The notes: generated from the sequence alone by a model not told the origin. A stretch of DNA of 64,000 bases from Methylorubrum rhodinum (GCF_014199935.1 NZ_JACHOP010000002.1:248001-312000), one strand, 5' to 3'. Counted from the first letter of the stretch, positions 32,628-42,100 are shown. Numbers and translations: made by a program.

Positions 32628-34757
32628 ATGTCTCACCCTCCCATCCCCAGCCGAGGCCTGCCCCGCAACCTGCTGATCGGCCCGCTCGTCGCGGTCGTCG
32701 TCGCCTTCTTCGGCAGCCCGCCGGCCCGCGCCGAGGAACCGGGAAGCGGCGCGCTGGTGCTGCGCCGCGAGGGCGCGGCTCCAGTCGAGGCGCCGCGGCT
32801 GCGGGCGGACGCCGCCATCACGGTCAGCGGCCCAACCGCGCGCGCCACCATCACTCAGGCCTTCCGCAACACCACGTCCGAGTGGGTGGAAGGCACCTAC
32901 CTGTTCCCCCTGCCGGAGGACGCGGCGGTCGATTCGATGAAGCTCGTGATCGGCGACCGGGTGATCGTCGCCGACATCCGCGAGCGGCAGGCGGCGCGCC
33001 GCGCCTACGAGGCGGCCAAAGCCGAGGGCAAGGCCGCCGCGCTTACCGAGCAGCAGCGCCCAAACCTGTTCACCAACGCGGTCGCCAATATCGGCCCCGG
33101 CGAGACCGTGCTGGTGCAGATCACCTATCAGCAGAGCATCCGTCTCTCCGGCGGCACCTACGCCCTGCGTCTGCCCACCGTCGCGGCGCCCCGCTACAGC
33201 CCGGCCCCGCCGCTCGTCCGGAGCGCGGCCGAGGGCCCGGCGGCGCCCGATCCCGTGCCGGATCGCGCAAAGATCGAAGCCCCCGTGCTCGATCCGGCCC
33301 ACCACGCGCCGATCAACCCGCTGACGCTCGCCATCGACCTCAAGGCCGGCTTCGCGCTGGGTGCGGTGAAGAGCGCTACCCATGCGATCCGTGTGGACGA
33401 CCTTTCGCAATCCGAGCGCCGCATCACGCTGGCGGACGGGGCCACCGCCGCCGACCGCGACTTCGAGCTGACCTGGGCGCCGGCACCCGGCAGCGAGCCC
33501 AGCGTCGGCCTGTTCCGCGAGCGCGTCGCCGGGGCCGAGGCCGTCCTCGCGGTCGTCACCCCGCCGTCCGAGGCCGCGCCCGCCCCGGCGCTGCCGCGGG
33601 ACGTGGTGTTCGTCATCGACAATTCCGGCTCGATGGGCGGCGCCTCGATCCGGCAGGCCAAGGCCAGCCTGCTCGCCGGCCTCGACCGCCTGCGGCCGGG
33701 CGACCGCTTCAACGTCATCCGCTTCGACCACACCTACGAAGCGCTGTTCGTGGACACGGTGACGGCCGACGAGCGCCACATCGCGCAAGCCAAGACCTTC
33801 GTGGCCGGGCTGGAGGCGAGCGGCGGCACCGAGATGCTGGCGCCGCTCAAGGCCGCGCTGCAGGACGCGCATCCGGACGAGGCCGGCCGCCTGCGGCAGA
33901 TCGTGTTCCTCACCGACGGCGCCGTCGGCAACGAGGCGCAGATCTTCTCCGCCATCGCGACTGAGCGCGGGCGCACGCGGCTGTTCATGGTGGGCATCGG
34001 CTCGGCCCCGAACGGCTACCTGATGCGCCACGCGGCCGAACTCGGCCGGGGCAGTTTTACGGAAATCCGCTCGGTCGATCAGGTGAGCGAGCGGATGCGC
34101 GAGCTGCTGGTGAAGCTCGAGAGCCCCGTCGTCACCGACCTCACCGCGACCTTCTCGGAGGCGGCCGACGCCACGCCCTCGCAGATGCCCGACCTCTATC
34201 GCGGTGAGCCCGTCACCGTCGCGGCGCGGATGCCGGAGGCCAAGGGCACGCTGACGCTGACCGGCCGGATCGGCGGCCAGCCGTGGCGGACGGTCCTGGA
34301 CCTCGGCGAAGCCGCGGAGGGCTCGGGCATCGGCAAGGTCTGGGCGCGGGCGAAGATCGCGGACGCCGAAACCGCGCGGATCACCGGCCGGCTCGATCAA
34401 GCCGGTGCCGACGCCGCGATCCTGCGCCTCGCCCTCGACCACGGCCTCACCACGCGGCTGACCTCGCTGGTGGCGATCGACGCGACGCCACGCCGGCCCG
34501 AGGGCGTGCGCCTCGTCAGCACCGATCTGCCGCTCAACCTGCCCGCCGGCTGGGATTTCGATGCCCTGTTCGGAGGAGCCGGCGAGGCCGCCCCGCCGCG
34601 CCAGCGCCGCGCCGGACTTCCCGCTGCTCAATACGCCGCGGCCCCCTCCGTCCCGCTGCCGCAGACGGCCACCGATTTCGAACTGCGGGCGCTGGCCGGT
34701 CTCGTCCTCCTCGGCCTCGGCTTGCTGATGGCCGCTCGCCGCCGGAGGTTGGCGTGA
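32628..34757 (+). CDS. VIT/vWA proteobacterial sortase target protein (LPQTA sorting signal)
   Basis: A 709-residue surface protein. Signal peptide residues about 13-36; VIT domain about 45-175 (FRNTTSEWVEGTYLFPLPE); von Willebrand A domain from residue 326 (FVIDNSGSMGG, the DxSxS metal site). The C-terminus is a sorting signal: LPQTA at 677-681, a hydrophobic helix and an RRRR tail. This is the layout of the proteobacterial vWA sortase substrate that travels with one dedicated sortase. The substrate's sortase follows at once (TGATG overlap). AAGGAG seven bases upstream fixes the start. Role in the envelope is unknown. Confidence 0.93.
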   Translation: MSHPPIPSRGLPRNLLIGPLVAVVVAFFGSPPARAEEPGSGALVLRREGAAPVEAPRLRADAAITVSGPTARATITQAFRNTTSEWVEGTYLFPLPEDAAVDSMKLVIGDRVIVADIRERQAARRAYEAAKAEGKAAALTEQQRPNLFTNAVANIGPGETVLVQITYQQSIRLSGGTYALRLPTVAAPRYSPAPPLVRSAAEGPAAPDPVPDRAKIEAPVLDPAHHAPINPLTLAIDLKAGFALGAVKSATHAIRVDDLSQSERRITLADGATAADRDFELTWAPAPGSEPSVGLFRERVAGAEAVLAVVTPPSEAAPAPALPRDVVFVIDNSGSMGGASIRQAKASLLAGLDRLRPGDRFNVIRFDHTYEALFVDTVTADERHIAQAKTFVAGLEASGGTEMLAPLKAALQDAHPDEAGRLRQIVFLTDGAVGNEAQIFSAIATERGRTRLFMVGIGSAPNGYLMRHAAELGRGSFTEIRSVDQVSERMRELLVKLESPVVTDLTATFSEAADATPSQMPDLYRGEPVTVAARMPEAKGTLTLTGRIGGQPWRTVLDLGEAAEGSGIGKVWARAKIADAETARITGRLDQAGADAAILRLALDHGLTTRLTSLVAIDATPRRPEGVRLVSTDLPLNLPAGWDFDALFGGAGEAAPPRQRRAGLPAAQYAAAPSVPLPQTATDFELRALAGLVLLGLGLLMAARRRRLA

Positions 34758-35479
34758 TGGTTTTGGCACTGCCCGAACCGAACGAGGCGCCTCTCCTCCC
34801 CCTTGCGGGGAGGAGCCGGAGGTGGGAGTGGTGCAGGAGGCACCGCTCCCGCCTCATCCTGAACCACCCCCACCCCGAACCCCTCCCCGCAAGGGGGAGG
34901 GGACCCGCGCTTGGCTCGGCTCTCGCCGTTGCCCTCTGCCTCGCCGGACTCGCCCTTCTGGCGCAGGCCGCCTGGATTCCCGCCAAGGCGGCCCTGGCGC
35001 AGGTGCTTCTGGAGCGCGCCTTCGCCCGGACGCTCAGTGAGGGCGCCCCCGCCCGCTCCTGGCCCTGGGCCGACACCGTGCCGGTCGCTCGCGTCTCCTT
35101 CCCAGACCTCGACGAAAGCTACATCGCGCTCGCCGGCTCCAGCGGGCAGGCGCTCGCCTTCGGCCCCGGCCATGTCGAGGGCACGCCGGAGGCGGGCGAG
35201 CCCGGCATTGCGGTCTATGCGGCGCATCGCGACACCCAGTTCCGCAGCCTCGGGCGGTTGCGGCCGGGCGATCCGGTCACGGTGCAGCGCCGGGACGGCC
35301 GGATCGTGCGGTTCCGGGTGACGGGGGCCCGCGTCGTCCGCTGGGACGCCTCCGGCCTCGATCCGGACGCGCCGGGCCGCCGCCTCGCGCTGGCGACCTG
35401 CTGGCCGCTCGACGGGCTGACGCCGGGGCCGGAGCGGCTGTTGGTGGAAGCGGAGGAGGACGTAAACCCCGCGCCTTGA
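34757..35479 (+). CDS. Class GN-type sortase with repeat-encoded N-terminal extension
   Basis: A 240-residue sortase that would cut the LPQTA signal of the preceding protein. Catalytic residues are visible: His157 (YAAHRDTQF), Cys215 (LATCWPL) and Arg227 (GPERLL). The membrane anchor is about residues 53-73 (LAVALCLAGLALLAQAAW). Residues about 13-48, Arg/Pro/His-rich, come from a GC-rich inverted repeat (34795-34900). No ATG, GTG or TTG in frame exists between that repeat and the membrane anchor, so translation must start upstream; ATG 34757 overlaps the previous stop. Confidence 0.9.
   Translation: MVLALPEPNEAPLLPLAGRSRRWEWCRRHRSRLILNHPHPEPLPARGRGPALGSALAVALCLAGLALLAQAAWIPAKAALAQVLLERAFARTLSEGAPARSWPWADTVPVARVSFPDLDESYIALAGSSGQALAFGPGHVEGTPEAGEPGIAVYAAHRDTQFRSLGRLRPGDPVTVQRRDGRIVRFRVTGARVVRWDASGLDPDAPGRRLALATCWPLDGLTPGPERLLVEAEEDVNPAP
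34795..34900. repeat. GC-rich inverted-repeat element inside sortase coding sequence
   Basis: About 106 bases. The outer arms 34795-34813 and 34882-34900 are mirror images (CCTCCCCCTTGCGGGGAGG and its complement). The inner arms 34821-34838 and 34857-34874 are imperfect. Sequence and layout are those of the element in ccmH at 28684-28790, and both lie in frame just before the first membrane segment. Confidence 0.85.
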
Positions 35480-35530
35480 CGGCGGCGGGCGCGGTGCGGT
35501 TCTGTGCGGGTTCGTCCGGACCCGAGCACG

Positions 35531-36334
35531 ATGCCGACCTTCGAGGCCGCCTGTCCGGCCGATCATCCCGAGACCGAACTCCCCGATGCGCAGAGCCGCG
35601 TCATCGCGGATGCCGTGCGCGAGGCGCTGGCGCGGCGCCGGATGTCGCGCCAGGCGCTGGCGGATGCGGCCCGCATCAGCATCTCGACCCTGGAGAAGGC
35701 GCTGTCGGGCCGCCGCCCCTTCACCCTGGCGACCACGATCCGCCTGGAGGAGGCGCTGGGGCTTCCCCTGCGGGTCCCCGCCGCGTTGCCGGTGGCGAAG
35801 CCGGCGGCAACGCGCCACGCGCCGGAAGAATTCGGCTCTTACACCCGCGAGGCGGTGGCCTTTCTGGAAGGGCGCTACCTGACGCTGCGGACCTCGTTCG
35901 GGCAGGCCGGCGCCCTGTTCGCCTACCGCACCGAGATCGCCTGGGATGTCGAGAGCGCCCGTCTCGTCTTCCGCGAGGCCGAGCGGCTCGATGCGCCGTT
36001 CGCGCAATCCGGCACCGTCTCGGTGCCGAACCAGTCGGGCCAGATCTATCTCGTGACGAACTTCCAGGGGCAGTACCGGCTTGCCATGCTCGGCCGCCCG
36101 ACGATCCAGGGCGAGCTGTTCGGCATCCTGACGACGCTGTTCTCAGGCCGCGGCGCCCATCTGACGCCCGCCGCGACGCCCATCGCCCTGGTGCCCGAGC
36201 GCGGGGCGCTGGCGGACGGCGCGCAGTACGGCCGGATCGAGCCCGGCATGGCCTGCGAGCCGGGCTACCGCCGTCTCCTCGACCGGGTGCGGGCGGATGG
36301 GTTTGCCGTCTTCCCCGGCTGCGCCGGGGAGTGA
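35531..36334 (+). CDS. XRE-family helix-turn-helix regulator
   Basis: A 267-residue protein. Residues about 18-72 are an XRE-type HTH (MSRQALADAARISISTLEKA, then LSGRRPFTLATTIRLEEAL). The C-terminal ~180 residues form an unrecognised beta-rich domain (GSYTREAVAFLEGRYLTLR, NQSGQIYLVTNFQGQYRL, MLGRPTIQGELFGILTTLFS) that may sense a ligand. The target genes are unknown. It follows the sortase by 51 bases without an obvious functional link. A strong hairpin lies beyond its 3' end. Confidence 0.82.
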   Translation: MPTFEAACPADHPETELPDAQSRVIADAVREALARRRMSRQALADAARISISTLEKALSGRRPFTLATTIRLEEALGLPLRVPAALPVAKPAATRHAPEEFGSYTREAVAFLEGRYLTLRTSFGQAGALFAYRTEIAWDVESARLVFREAERLDAPFAQSGTVSVPNQSGQIYLVTNFQGQYRLAMLGRPTIQGELFGILTTLFSGRGAHLTPAATPIALVPERGALADGAQYGRIEPGMACEPGYRRLLDRVRADGFAVFPGCAGE

Positions 36335-36349
36335 TGCTTGTTGCATCGA

Positions 36350-36368
36350 GACCGACCGATGGTCGGTC
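36350..36368. promoter_or_regulatory. Perfect palindrome GACCGACC-GAT-GGTCGGTC
   Basis: An 8+8 perfect dyad with a 3-base spacer, 15 bases after the XRE stop. Its sequence resembles TetR-family operators (CGACCG/CGGTCG type). It lies between two convergent gene ends, where no promoter is expected, so it may be a leftover operator or simply a 3' hairpin. Confidence 0.45.
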
Positions 36369-36373
36369 ACGAT

Positions 36374-36413
36374 GCGCCCGGCGGACGACCGCCGCCCCGC
36401 AGTCGCGGGGGCC
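36374..36413. repeat. 40-base intergenic repeat (copy 2)
   Basis: Matches 10612-10651 at 37 of 40 positions in the same orientation. It lies in the convergent gap between the XRE and SMR genes, immediately before a terminator-like hairpin. Confidence 0.75.
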
Positions 36414-36443
36414 GATCGGTGATGAGGATTCATCGCCGATCGG
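36412..36443. terminator. Bidirectional terminator hairpin between XRE and SMR genes
   Basis: Positions 36412-36425 (CCGATCGGTGATGA) pair with 36430-36443 across a GGAT tetraloop, with one T-C/G-T type difference in 14 pairs. It sits between two gene ends that face each other (36334 and 36459). Confidence 0.7.
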
Positions 36444-36458
36444 AAGAAGCCTGTCGGC

Positions 36459-36782
36459 TCAGGCCGTGCTCGACAGCTTCATCAGGACGAGGCCGCCGAT
36501 GATCAGCACGGCGGCCAGCACCCGCATCGCGCTCAACTCCTCGCCGAGCACCGCGATGCCGACCACGAAGGCCCCGACCGCACCGACGCCGGTCCAGACC
36601 GTGTAGGCGGTGCCGAGCGGCAGCGTCCGCATCGCCCAGGCGAGCCCGGCGAGGCTCACCGCCATCGCCGCGACGGTGACGAGCGAGGGCCAGAGCCGGG
36701 TGAAGCCTTCCGACTGCTTCATCGAGAAGGCCCAGACGACCTCGAACAGTCCGGCGACGATGAGGATGATCCAGGCCAACAC
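36459..36782 (-). CDS. sugE: SMR-family transporter, SugE/Gdx-like
   Basis: A 107-residue protein with four transmembrane helices. The first helix holds the essential Glu in VAGLFEVVWAFSMKQSEGF; the WAFSMKQS and LPLGTAYTVWTGVGAVG patterns are those of the SugE/Gdx subgroup, whose known members export guanidinium, rather than EmrE multidrug pumps. AGGAGG lies four bases before the ATG. A hairpin with an ACGG loop lies 20 bases further up (36802-36815), but a full guanidine riboswitch cannot be confirmed. Confidence 0.88.
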   Translation of the reverse strand: MLAWIILIVAGLFEVVWAFSMKQSEGFTRLWPSLVTVAAMAVSLAGLAWAMRTLPLGTAYTVWTGVGAVGAFVVGIAVLGEELSAMRVLAAVLIIGGLVLMKLSSTA

Positions 36783-36879
36783 GGCCTCCTGGCGTTTTTC
36801 GCCGGGCCGTCCCGGTCTCGAACCCGAAAGTAAAGGGGGAGGGCGTGGCCTCGCGGGCGAAGCTATGGCGCCGGGCCCG

Positions 36880-39132
36880 CTATTCCAGCCGCACCACCAC
36901 GCTGTCGCTGGTCCCAGTGGCGTCCATCACCGAGATGCGGGCGAAGCCCGCGCCCTCCGGGCTCCAGTCCGATTGCCGGCGCAGGCTCTCGGCCACCGGC
37001 AGGCCGTCGACCATCCAGGTCAGCGGTGGCTGGCCGCCGAGCGCCTTGAGGGCGAGGCGGGTCTTTTCACCCGCACTGATGCCGAGATCGACGCGGGCGC
37101 CATCGGGCGGGTAGGCGATCTTGAGCGGCACGCCCAGCGTCGCCGCCAGCGTCTTGGGCGCATCGCGGCGGATGTGGCGCAGCGGCGGCGGCAGGGCGAT
37201 GGTGGCCGCCACCAGCGCCTCGCGCGGGCGCGTCAACGGCTCGGGCTCGCCGCCGAATCGGCTGAAGGCGTCGAACAGCATCGGCGCCGCGGCCGTCCGG
37301 CCGACGAGGCCCGGCACCGAAGCGCCGTCCGGCCGCCCGACCCAGACCGCGATCGTGACGCGGGCGTCGAACCCCACCGCCCAGGCATCGCGATAGCCGT
37401 AGGAGGTGCCGGTCTTGTAGGCGAGGCGGCCGGCGGGCGCGTTCTCCGGCGGCGGGGCACCCCGCAGGATGTCGGCGACGTACCAGGCCGAGACCGGGTC
37501 GGTGACGGTGCGCTCAGGGATGGTGGGGGAGGGCGGCCCGTCGAGGCGGCGCGTTAGGGTCGGCACGCTTCCCGCCCGCGCGAGCCCGGCATGGAGCCGG
37601 GCGAGGTCGGTGAGCGTGATGCCGAGCCCCCCGAGCGCCACGGGCAGGCCCGGCGCGGTGTCGCGCGGCAGCAGGATCGTGGCGCCGGCCCCGCGCAGCC
37701 GCGCGACGAAGCGGGCCGCGCCCACCGTCTCCAACAGATCGACCGCGGGCAGGTTGAGCGATTGCTGGAGCGCGACGCGGGCCGTTACGGTGCCGCGATA
37801 GCCCTGATCGAAGTTCTCCGGCGCATAGCTCGCGGCGAAGCGCGCCGGGCGGTCGTCGAGGAGGGTTTCGGGGTGGGCGAGCCCGTTCTCGAAGGCCAGC
37901 GCGTAGATGAAGGGCTTGAGCGCCGAGCCCGGCGAGCGCACGGCCGCCGTTGCATCGACCGCGCCGGCGCGAGCCGCGTCGAGATAGCCGGCGCTGCCGA
38001 CATGGGCCAGCACGTGGCCGCTGCGGTTGTCGAGCACGAGGATCGCCGCCGACAGGGCCGGGCCGAGCGCCGCCGCGCGCTCGGCGGCCAGCGTCTCCAG
38101 GCTCGCCTGGAGGCGGGCATCGAGCGTCAGGTGCTGCACCCGCGCGGCCGGGTCGGCGGCGACCGCCTGCTCGGCGGCGTGGGCCGCGAGCATCGGGAAG
38201 GGTTTTCGCGAGGCCGGCACCGGCTCGGCCTTGGCGGCGCGGGCCTCGTCGGCGTTGAGCACGCCGCGCTCCGCGGCGATGTCGAGCACGCGGTCGCGGG
38301 CGCGTCTCGCGTTGGCCGCGAAGCGGTCGGGCCGGCGCGCCTCGGGGGCCTGGGGCAGGGCGACGAGGAGCGCGCTCTCGGCAAACGACAGGCGGGCCGG
38401 CTCGCGGCCGAAATAGGCGAGGCTGGCCGCCCGCAGACCCTCGACCGGGCCGCCGTAAGGGGCGAGCGCGAGGTAGAGGTCGAGCACGCCGGCCTTGCCC
38501 AAGGTCCGCTCCAGCTCGACCGCGCGGATCATCTGCCGGAGTTTTGCGGGAAGCGAGCGCTCCGCCCGCGGCTCGACCAATCGGGCGACCTGCATCGACA
38601 GCGTCGAGCCGCCCGACACGATTTTTTGGTGGGCGAGCCATTGCCATGCGGCGCGGACTATGGCGGCGGGGTCGATGCCGGGGTGGGTGTCGAAGCGGCG
38701 GTCCTCATAGGCCTTGAGCATGGCCAGGTACCGCGGATCGACCTCGCCCGCGGTGACGGGCAAGCGCCAGCGCCCGTCGGCGGTGGCGAAGGGGCGCAGA
38801 AGTTGGCCCTTCCGGTCGAGGACGACGGTGGAGCGGAGGGAGGCGGCGGTGAGGTCGATGGGGGGGAGGGAGGTCGCGTAGCGCCAGAGGGCGAGGCCGG
38901 GGAGCGCCAGAGCAGCAATCACGAAAACAGCGCAGAGCAGGCCGACGCGTCTCCCTCCCCCCTCTGCGGGAGAGGGTGGGCCTCGCGTCAGCGAGGGTCG
39001 GGAGAGGGGAGCGACGCTTCCGGAAAATTCGCCGTCGATGGCGGCCAAGCGGGACTGTCGCTCCCCTCCCCCGCCCCCTCCGCGGGCACCCTCCCCCGCG
39101 GAGGGGGGAGGGTTAATGGCGTCGCGCCTCAT
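36880..39132 (-). CDS. pbpC: Penicillin-binding protein 1C (PbpC) with repeat-encoded N-terminal extension
   Basis: A 750-residue bifunctional peptidoglycan synthase homologue. Membrane anchor about residues 59-80; transglycosylase domain (GT51) about 95-270 with the catalytic Glu in KAYEDRRF and GGSTLSMQVARL; transpeptidase domain with RSPGSALKPF (S-x-x-K) and YKTGTSYGYRD (KTG); C-terminal PBP1C domain, last ~90 residues. ATG 39132 lies four bases after the alpha-2-macroglobulin stop, a coupled pair as in other PbpC loci. Residues about 7-55 are Gly/Pro/Ser-rich and come from repeat sequence; no later in-frame start precedes the membrane anchor. Confidence 0.92.
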   Translation of the reverse strand: MRRDAINPPPSAGEGARGGGGGGERQSRLAAIDGEFSGSVAPLSRPSLTRGPPSPAEGGGRRVGLLCAVFVIAALALPGLALWRYATSLPPIDLTAASLRSTVVLDRKGQLLRPFATADGRWRLPVTAGEVDPRYLAMLKAYEDRRFDTHPGIDPAAIVRAAWQWLAHQKIVSGGSTLSMQVARLVEPRAERSLPAKLRQMIRAVELERTLGKAGVLDLYLALAPYGGPVEGLRAASLAYFGREPARLSFAESALLVALPQAPEARRPDRFAANARRARDRVLDIAAERGVLNADEARAAKAEPVPASRKPFPMLAAHAAEQAVAADPAARVQHLTLDARLQASLETLAAERAAALGPALSAAILVLDNRSGHVLAHVGSAGYLDAARAGAVDATAAVRSPGSALKPFIYALAFENGLAHPETLLDDRPARFAASYAPENFDQGYRGTVTARVALQQSLNLPAVDLLETVGAARFVARLRGAGATILLPRDTAPGLPVALGGLGITLTDLARLHAGLARAGSVPTLTRRLDGPPSPTIPERTVTDPVSAWYVADILRGAPPPENAPAGRLAYKTGTSYGYRDAWAVGFDARVTIAVWVGRPDGASVPGLVGRTAAAPMLFDAFSRFGGEPEPLTRPREALVAATIALPPPLRHIRRDAPKTLAATLGVPLKIAYPPDGARVDLGISAGEKTRLALKALGGQPPLTWMVDGLPVAESLRRQSDWSPEGAGFARISVMDATGTSDSVVVRLE
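38956..39113. repeat. GC-rich inverted-repeat element inside pbpC coding sequence
   Basis: Two hairpin-rich blocks, about 38956-39017 and 39060-39113, made of CTCCC/GGGAG-type arms (for example CCTCGC-GTCA-GCGAGG around 38982-38997). It is in frame in pbpC between the start codon and the membrane anchor. It is less similar to the ccmH and sortase elements than those are to each other, but has the same style and position. Confidence 0.7.
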
Positions 39133-39136
39133 CAAA

Positions 39137-42100
39137 CTACTTCGCCGACACCACCTCGACCGATCCGAACGCGCTGCGTCCGAACCGCTCGGGGCGGTAC
39201 ATGTCCTCGACGCTGGCGCCCGGATGGACGTAGGTGCCGGGCGAGACCACGCGCACGATGTAGGCCGCCGAGAAGAAGGCCGATTGCTCCGGCGTGCGGT
39301 CGTAGGCGGCGACAAACCGGTCGTCGCGGAACTCGGTGTGGACCGGCTGCACGTCGCTCTTCGCGAAGCTCAGGCCGCTGAGCGCGTCGGCGTCCAGAAG
39401 CTTCGGGTTGTCGATCTCCAGGCCCGCGGGCAGGCGATCGACCAAGAGCAGGCGGGCGGCGGAGGCCTTGGCCTCGGTCACCTTCAGCACGACGACGAGG
39501 CGGTCGTTCTGGCGCAGGGGCTTGCCCGCATCCACCGGGCTGCCGTCGAGGCGGTAGAAGGCGCGCTCGACCGTGTAGCCGTGGGCGGCCGCCGGCTCCG
39601 GGGCGATCGGGTTGCCGGTGGTACCGAGCGTCAGCTGCACCGGCTCGCGGCCCTCGTTGACGATCCACACCGGCCGCGCCTCCAGGGCGGGCGCCCGGTA
39701 GAGCCGCGACAGCGGACCGGTCTCGGGCCGACCGTCGATCGACAGCTTGAGACCCTCCGACTCCTTGGCGAGGCCTTGGGCGGCCAGCACCATCCAGGCG
39801 TTCTCCTGGGTGCTGGTGGTGCGGGAATCTCCCCGCTCCTGGCCGATCACCGCGGCCACCGGCTGCAAGGTCTCGCGGGAAAAGCCGGTCTCGGCCGAGA
39901 GCGCCAGCAGGGCGGCGCCGTCGCGCAGGCGGGAGCCGTAATCGGCGCGGTAATCGCCCTTGTCGCGGCCGGCCTGCAGCGCCTTCACCGCCGCGTCGAA
40001 GGCTTTCTGCGCCCGGCCGCGGTCGCCGAGGAGCGCCAGCGCCGCGGCGAGCTGCCCGCGCCCGAGCGGCGTGGCGAAATCCTCGATCTTGGTGTCGGCG
40101 AGGTAGCGCAGGTCGCCCATCACCGGGCGGCCGTTGCGGGCGAGCACGTAGGCCGCGTAGGCCAGATCCATCCCGCCGTTCTCGACGTTGGTGGTGTTGG
40201 CCACCGTGTTGCGCAGACGGTCCAGCGCGCTGTTGAAGGCGGTCTGCGCGACGGAGAAGCCCCGCTCGCGGGCGCGGGTGAGGAAGTCGGTCACGTAGGC
40301 GTCGAGCCACGTGTCGCCCGCATTCTCCGTCGACCACAGACCGAAGGCGCCGCTCGAATCCTGACGCGCCAGCACCCGCTCGATCGCGCCGCGCACCCGC
40401 TCGTCCACCTTCCCGTCGAGGCCGAGTTTTTCGGAAGCCGCCAAGCCGTTGACGTAGAGGAGCGGCAGCGCCCGGCTCACCGTCTGCTCGGAGCAGCCGT
40501 AGGGATAGCGGTCGAGCGCTTGCAGCAGGGCGGCCACGTCGATTCCGGCCAGCCGATTGGCCGCCACCGAGACCGCGCCGGTGCCGGGCAGGATGTCGGC
40601 GAGCAGATCGGCGCTGACGTCGAGGCCGGCACCCGGCTCCAGCGGGCGTACCGTACGGCGCAGCAACGCGCCGGTGCCGGGGCCGATGGCGAGCGCGAAG
40701 GACTGGCCGGCGCTGCCCTCGATGCCGGGGCCGGTGAGCGTCAGGTCGAGCCGGGTGAGGCCCGGCCCGGCGGCGGTGATCGGGATCACGAACTGCCCCT
40801 TGGCGCCGGCCTCCAAGCGCAGCGTCGAGCGCAGGGCCTCGCCCGCCACCACGACCGGGCCGGACAGGTCGAGATCGACCGTGTAGTCGCCGGCCCCGCC
40901 CTCGACGTTGTCGAGCGCCACGAAGAAGCGCGAGCGGTCGCCGACATTGAGGAAGCGCGGCAGCGTGCCGGTGAGCACCACCGGATCGCGCACGATCACG
41001 TCGGCCTGGGCCTGCCCCACTTTGGCTTTGGTCCAGGCGGTCGCCATCAGCCGGGCGGTGCCGTTGAAGGCCGGCAGCTCCAGCGGAATTTTCGCAATTC
41101 CGTCCGCGCCCACCGTGACGACGCCGGAATAGAGCGCCAGCGGCGCCTGGGTCGGCGGGGTGTCGGCGAGTTCGGTGGCCCCGCCGTCGCCGCCGGAGCG
41201 GATCGCGCCGAGCGTGCCCTGCATGCCGTCGATCAGGTAGCCGTAGAGGTCGCGCACCTCCGGCCCCAGCGCCTTCTGGCCGAAGAAGTAGGCGAACGGG
41301 TTCGGCGCCTCGTAGCGGGTCAGGTTGAGGATGCCGACATCGACCGCGGCGAGCGTCACCCGCGCCTCCTCGCCGGCCTGGAGCCCGGCGATCTTGACCG
41401 GCACGGTGAGCGTGCCGCGGGGGCGCACCTTCTCGGGCGCGTCGAGCGAGACCGAGAGGCCGCGCTTCTCCCCATCGATCGAGAACCATGCGAGTCCGAG
41501 CGCCCGGCCCGGCATGCGCTTCGCCGCCTGATCCAGCGGCCGGTAGGCGGTGGCGACGAGGTAGGCGCCGGAGCCCCATTCGGCCTTGACCGGGATGTCG
41601 ACGGTGGTGCCGCCCTCCGACACCGTGACGTCGCGAATCTCGTGGACGCGGTCGCTCACCACCGCGAGGGTCGCCGTGCCGGCGAATTTCGGCGCGAGGC
41701 GTGCTTTCAGCCGCTCGCCGGAGGCGTAGGCCGCCTTGTCGAGGGTGAGGTCCAAAAGGTCGGGCACGTCGGCGCTCTCGGAGCCGCCCCAGCCGACGGA
41801 AAAGCTCACGCTCACGGCGGCCTGCGGCTGGCCCGGCACGGTGGCTTCCAGACGGTACTGCCCGAGGCCGACCGGGGCGGCGATGCGCGCGGGCGCGTCG
41901 GAAGAGATCGCCACGCGCCCGTCGGCGACGCGGCGGCTCGACTTCACCGGTTCGAAGCTCCAGCGCCCGTCCTCGCGGTACCATTGATAGGTCCGCTCGA
42001 CCTTCGAGAGCGTCCACACCACGCCGTCCTGCGACAGGCGCCGCCCGTCGGGCGTGGCCATCACGAGATCGAAGGTTGCGGTCGCCCCATCCGATAGGTC

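Noticed and set aside
36783..36880. Guanidine riboswitch upstream of the SMR gene
   Set aside because: Only one ACGG-loop hairpin is present; the second required ACGR hairpin is not visible, so it is listed only as a weak observation, not as a feature.
39038..42097. Long plus-strand open frames across the alpha-2-macroglobulin gene
   Set aside because: They are low-complexity Arg/Gly/Ala/His translations of the antisense strand without ribosome sites; the minus-strand gene is unmistakable.
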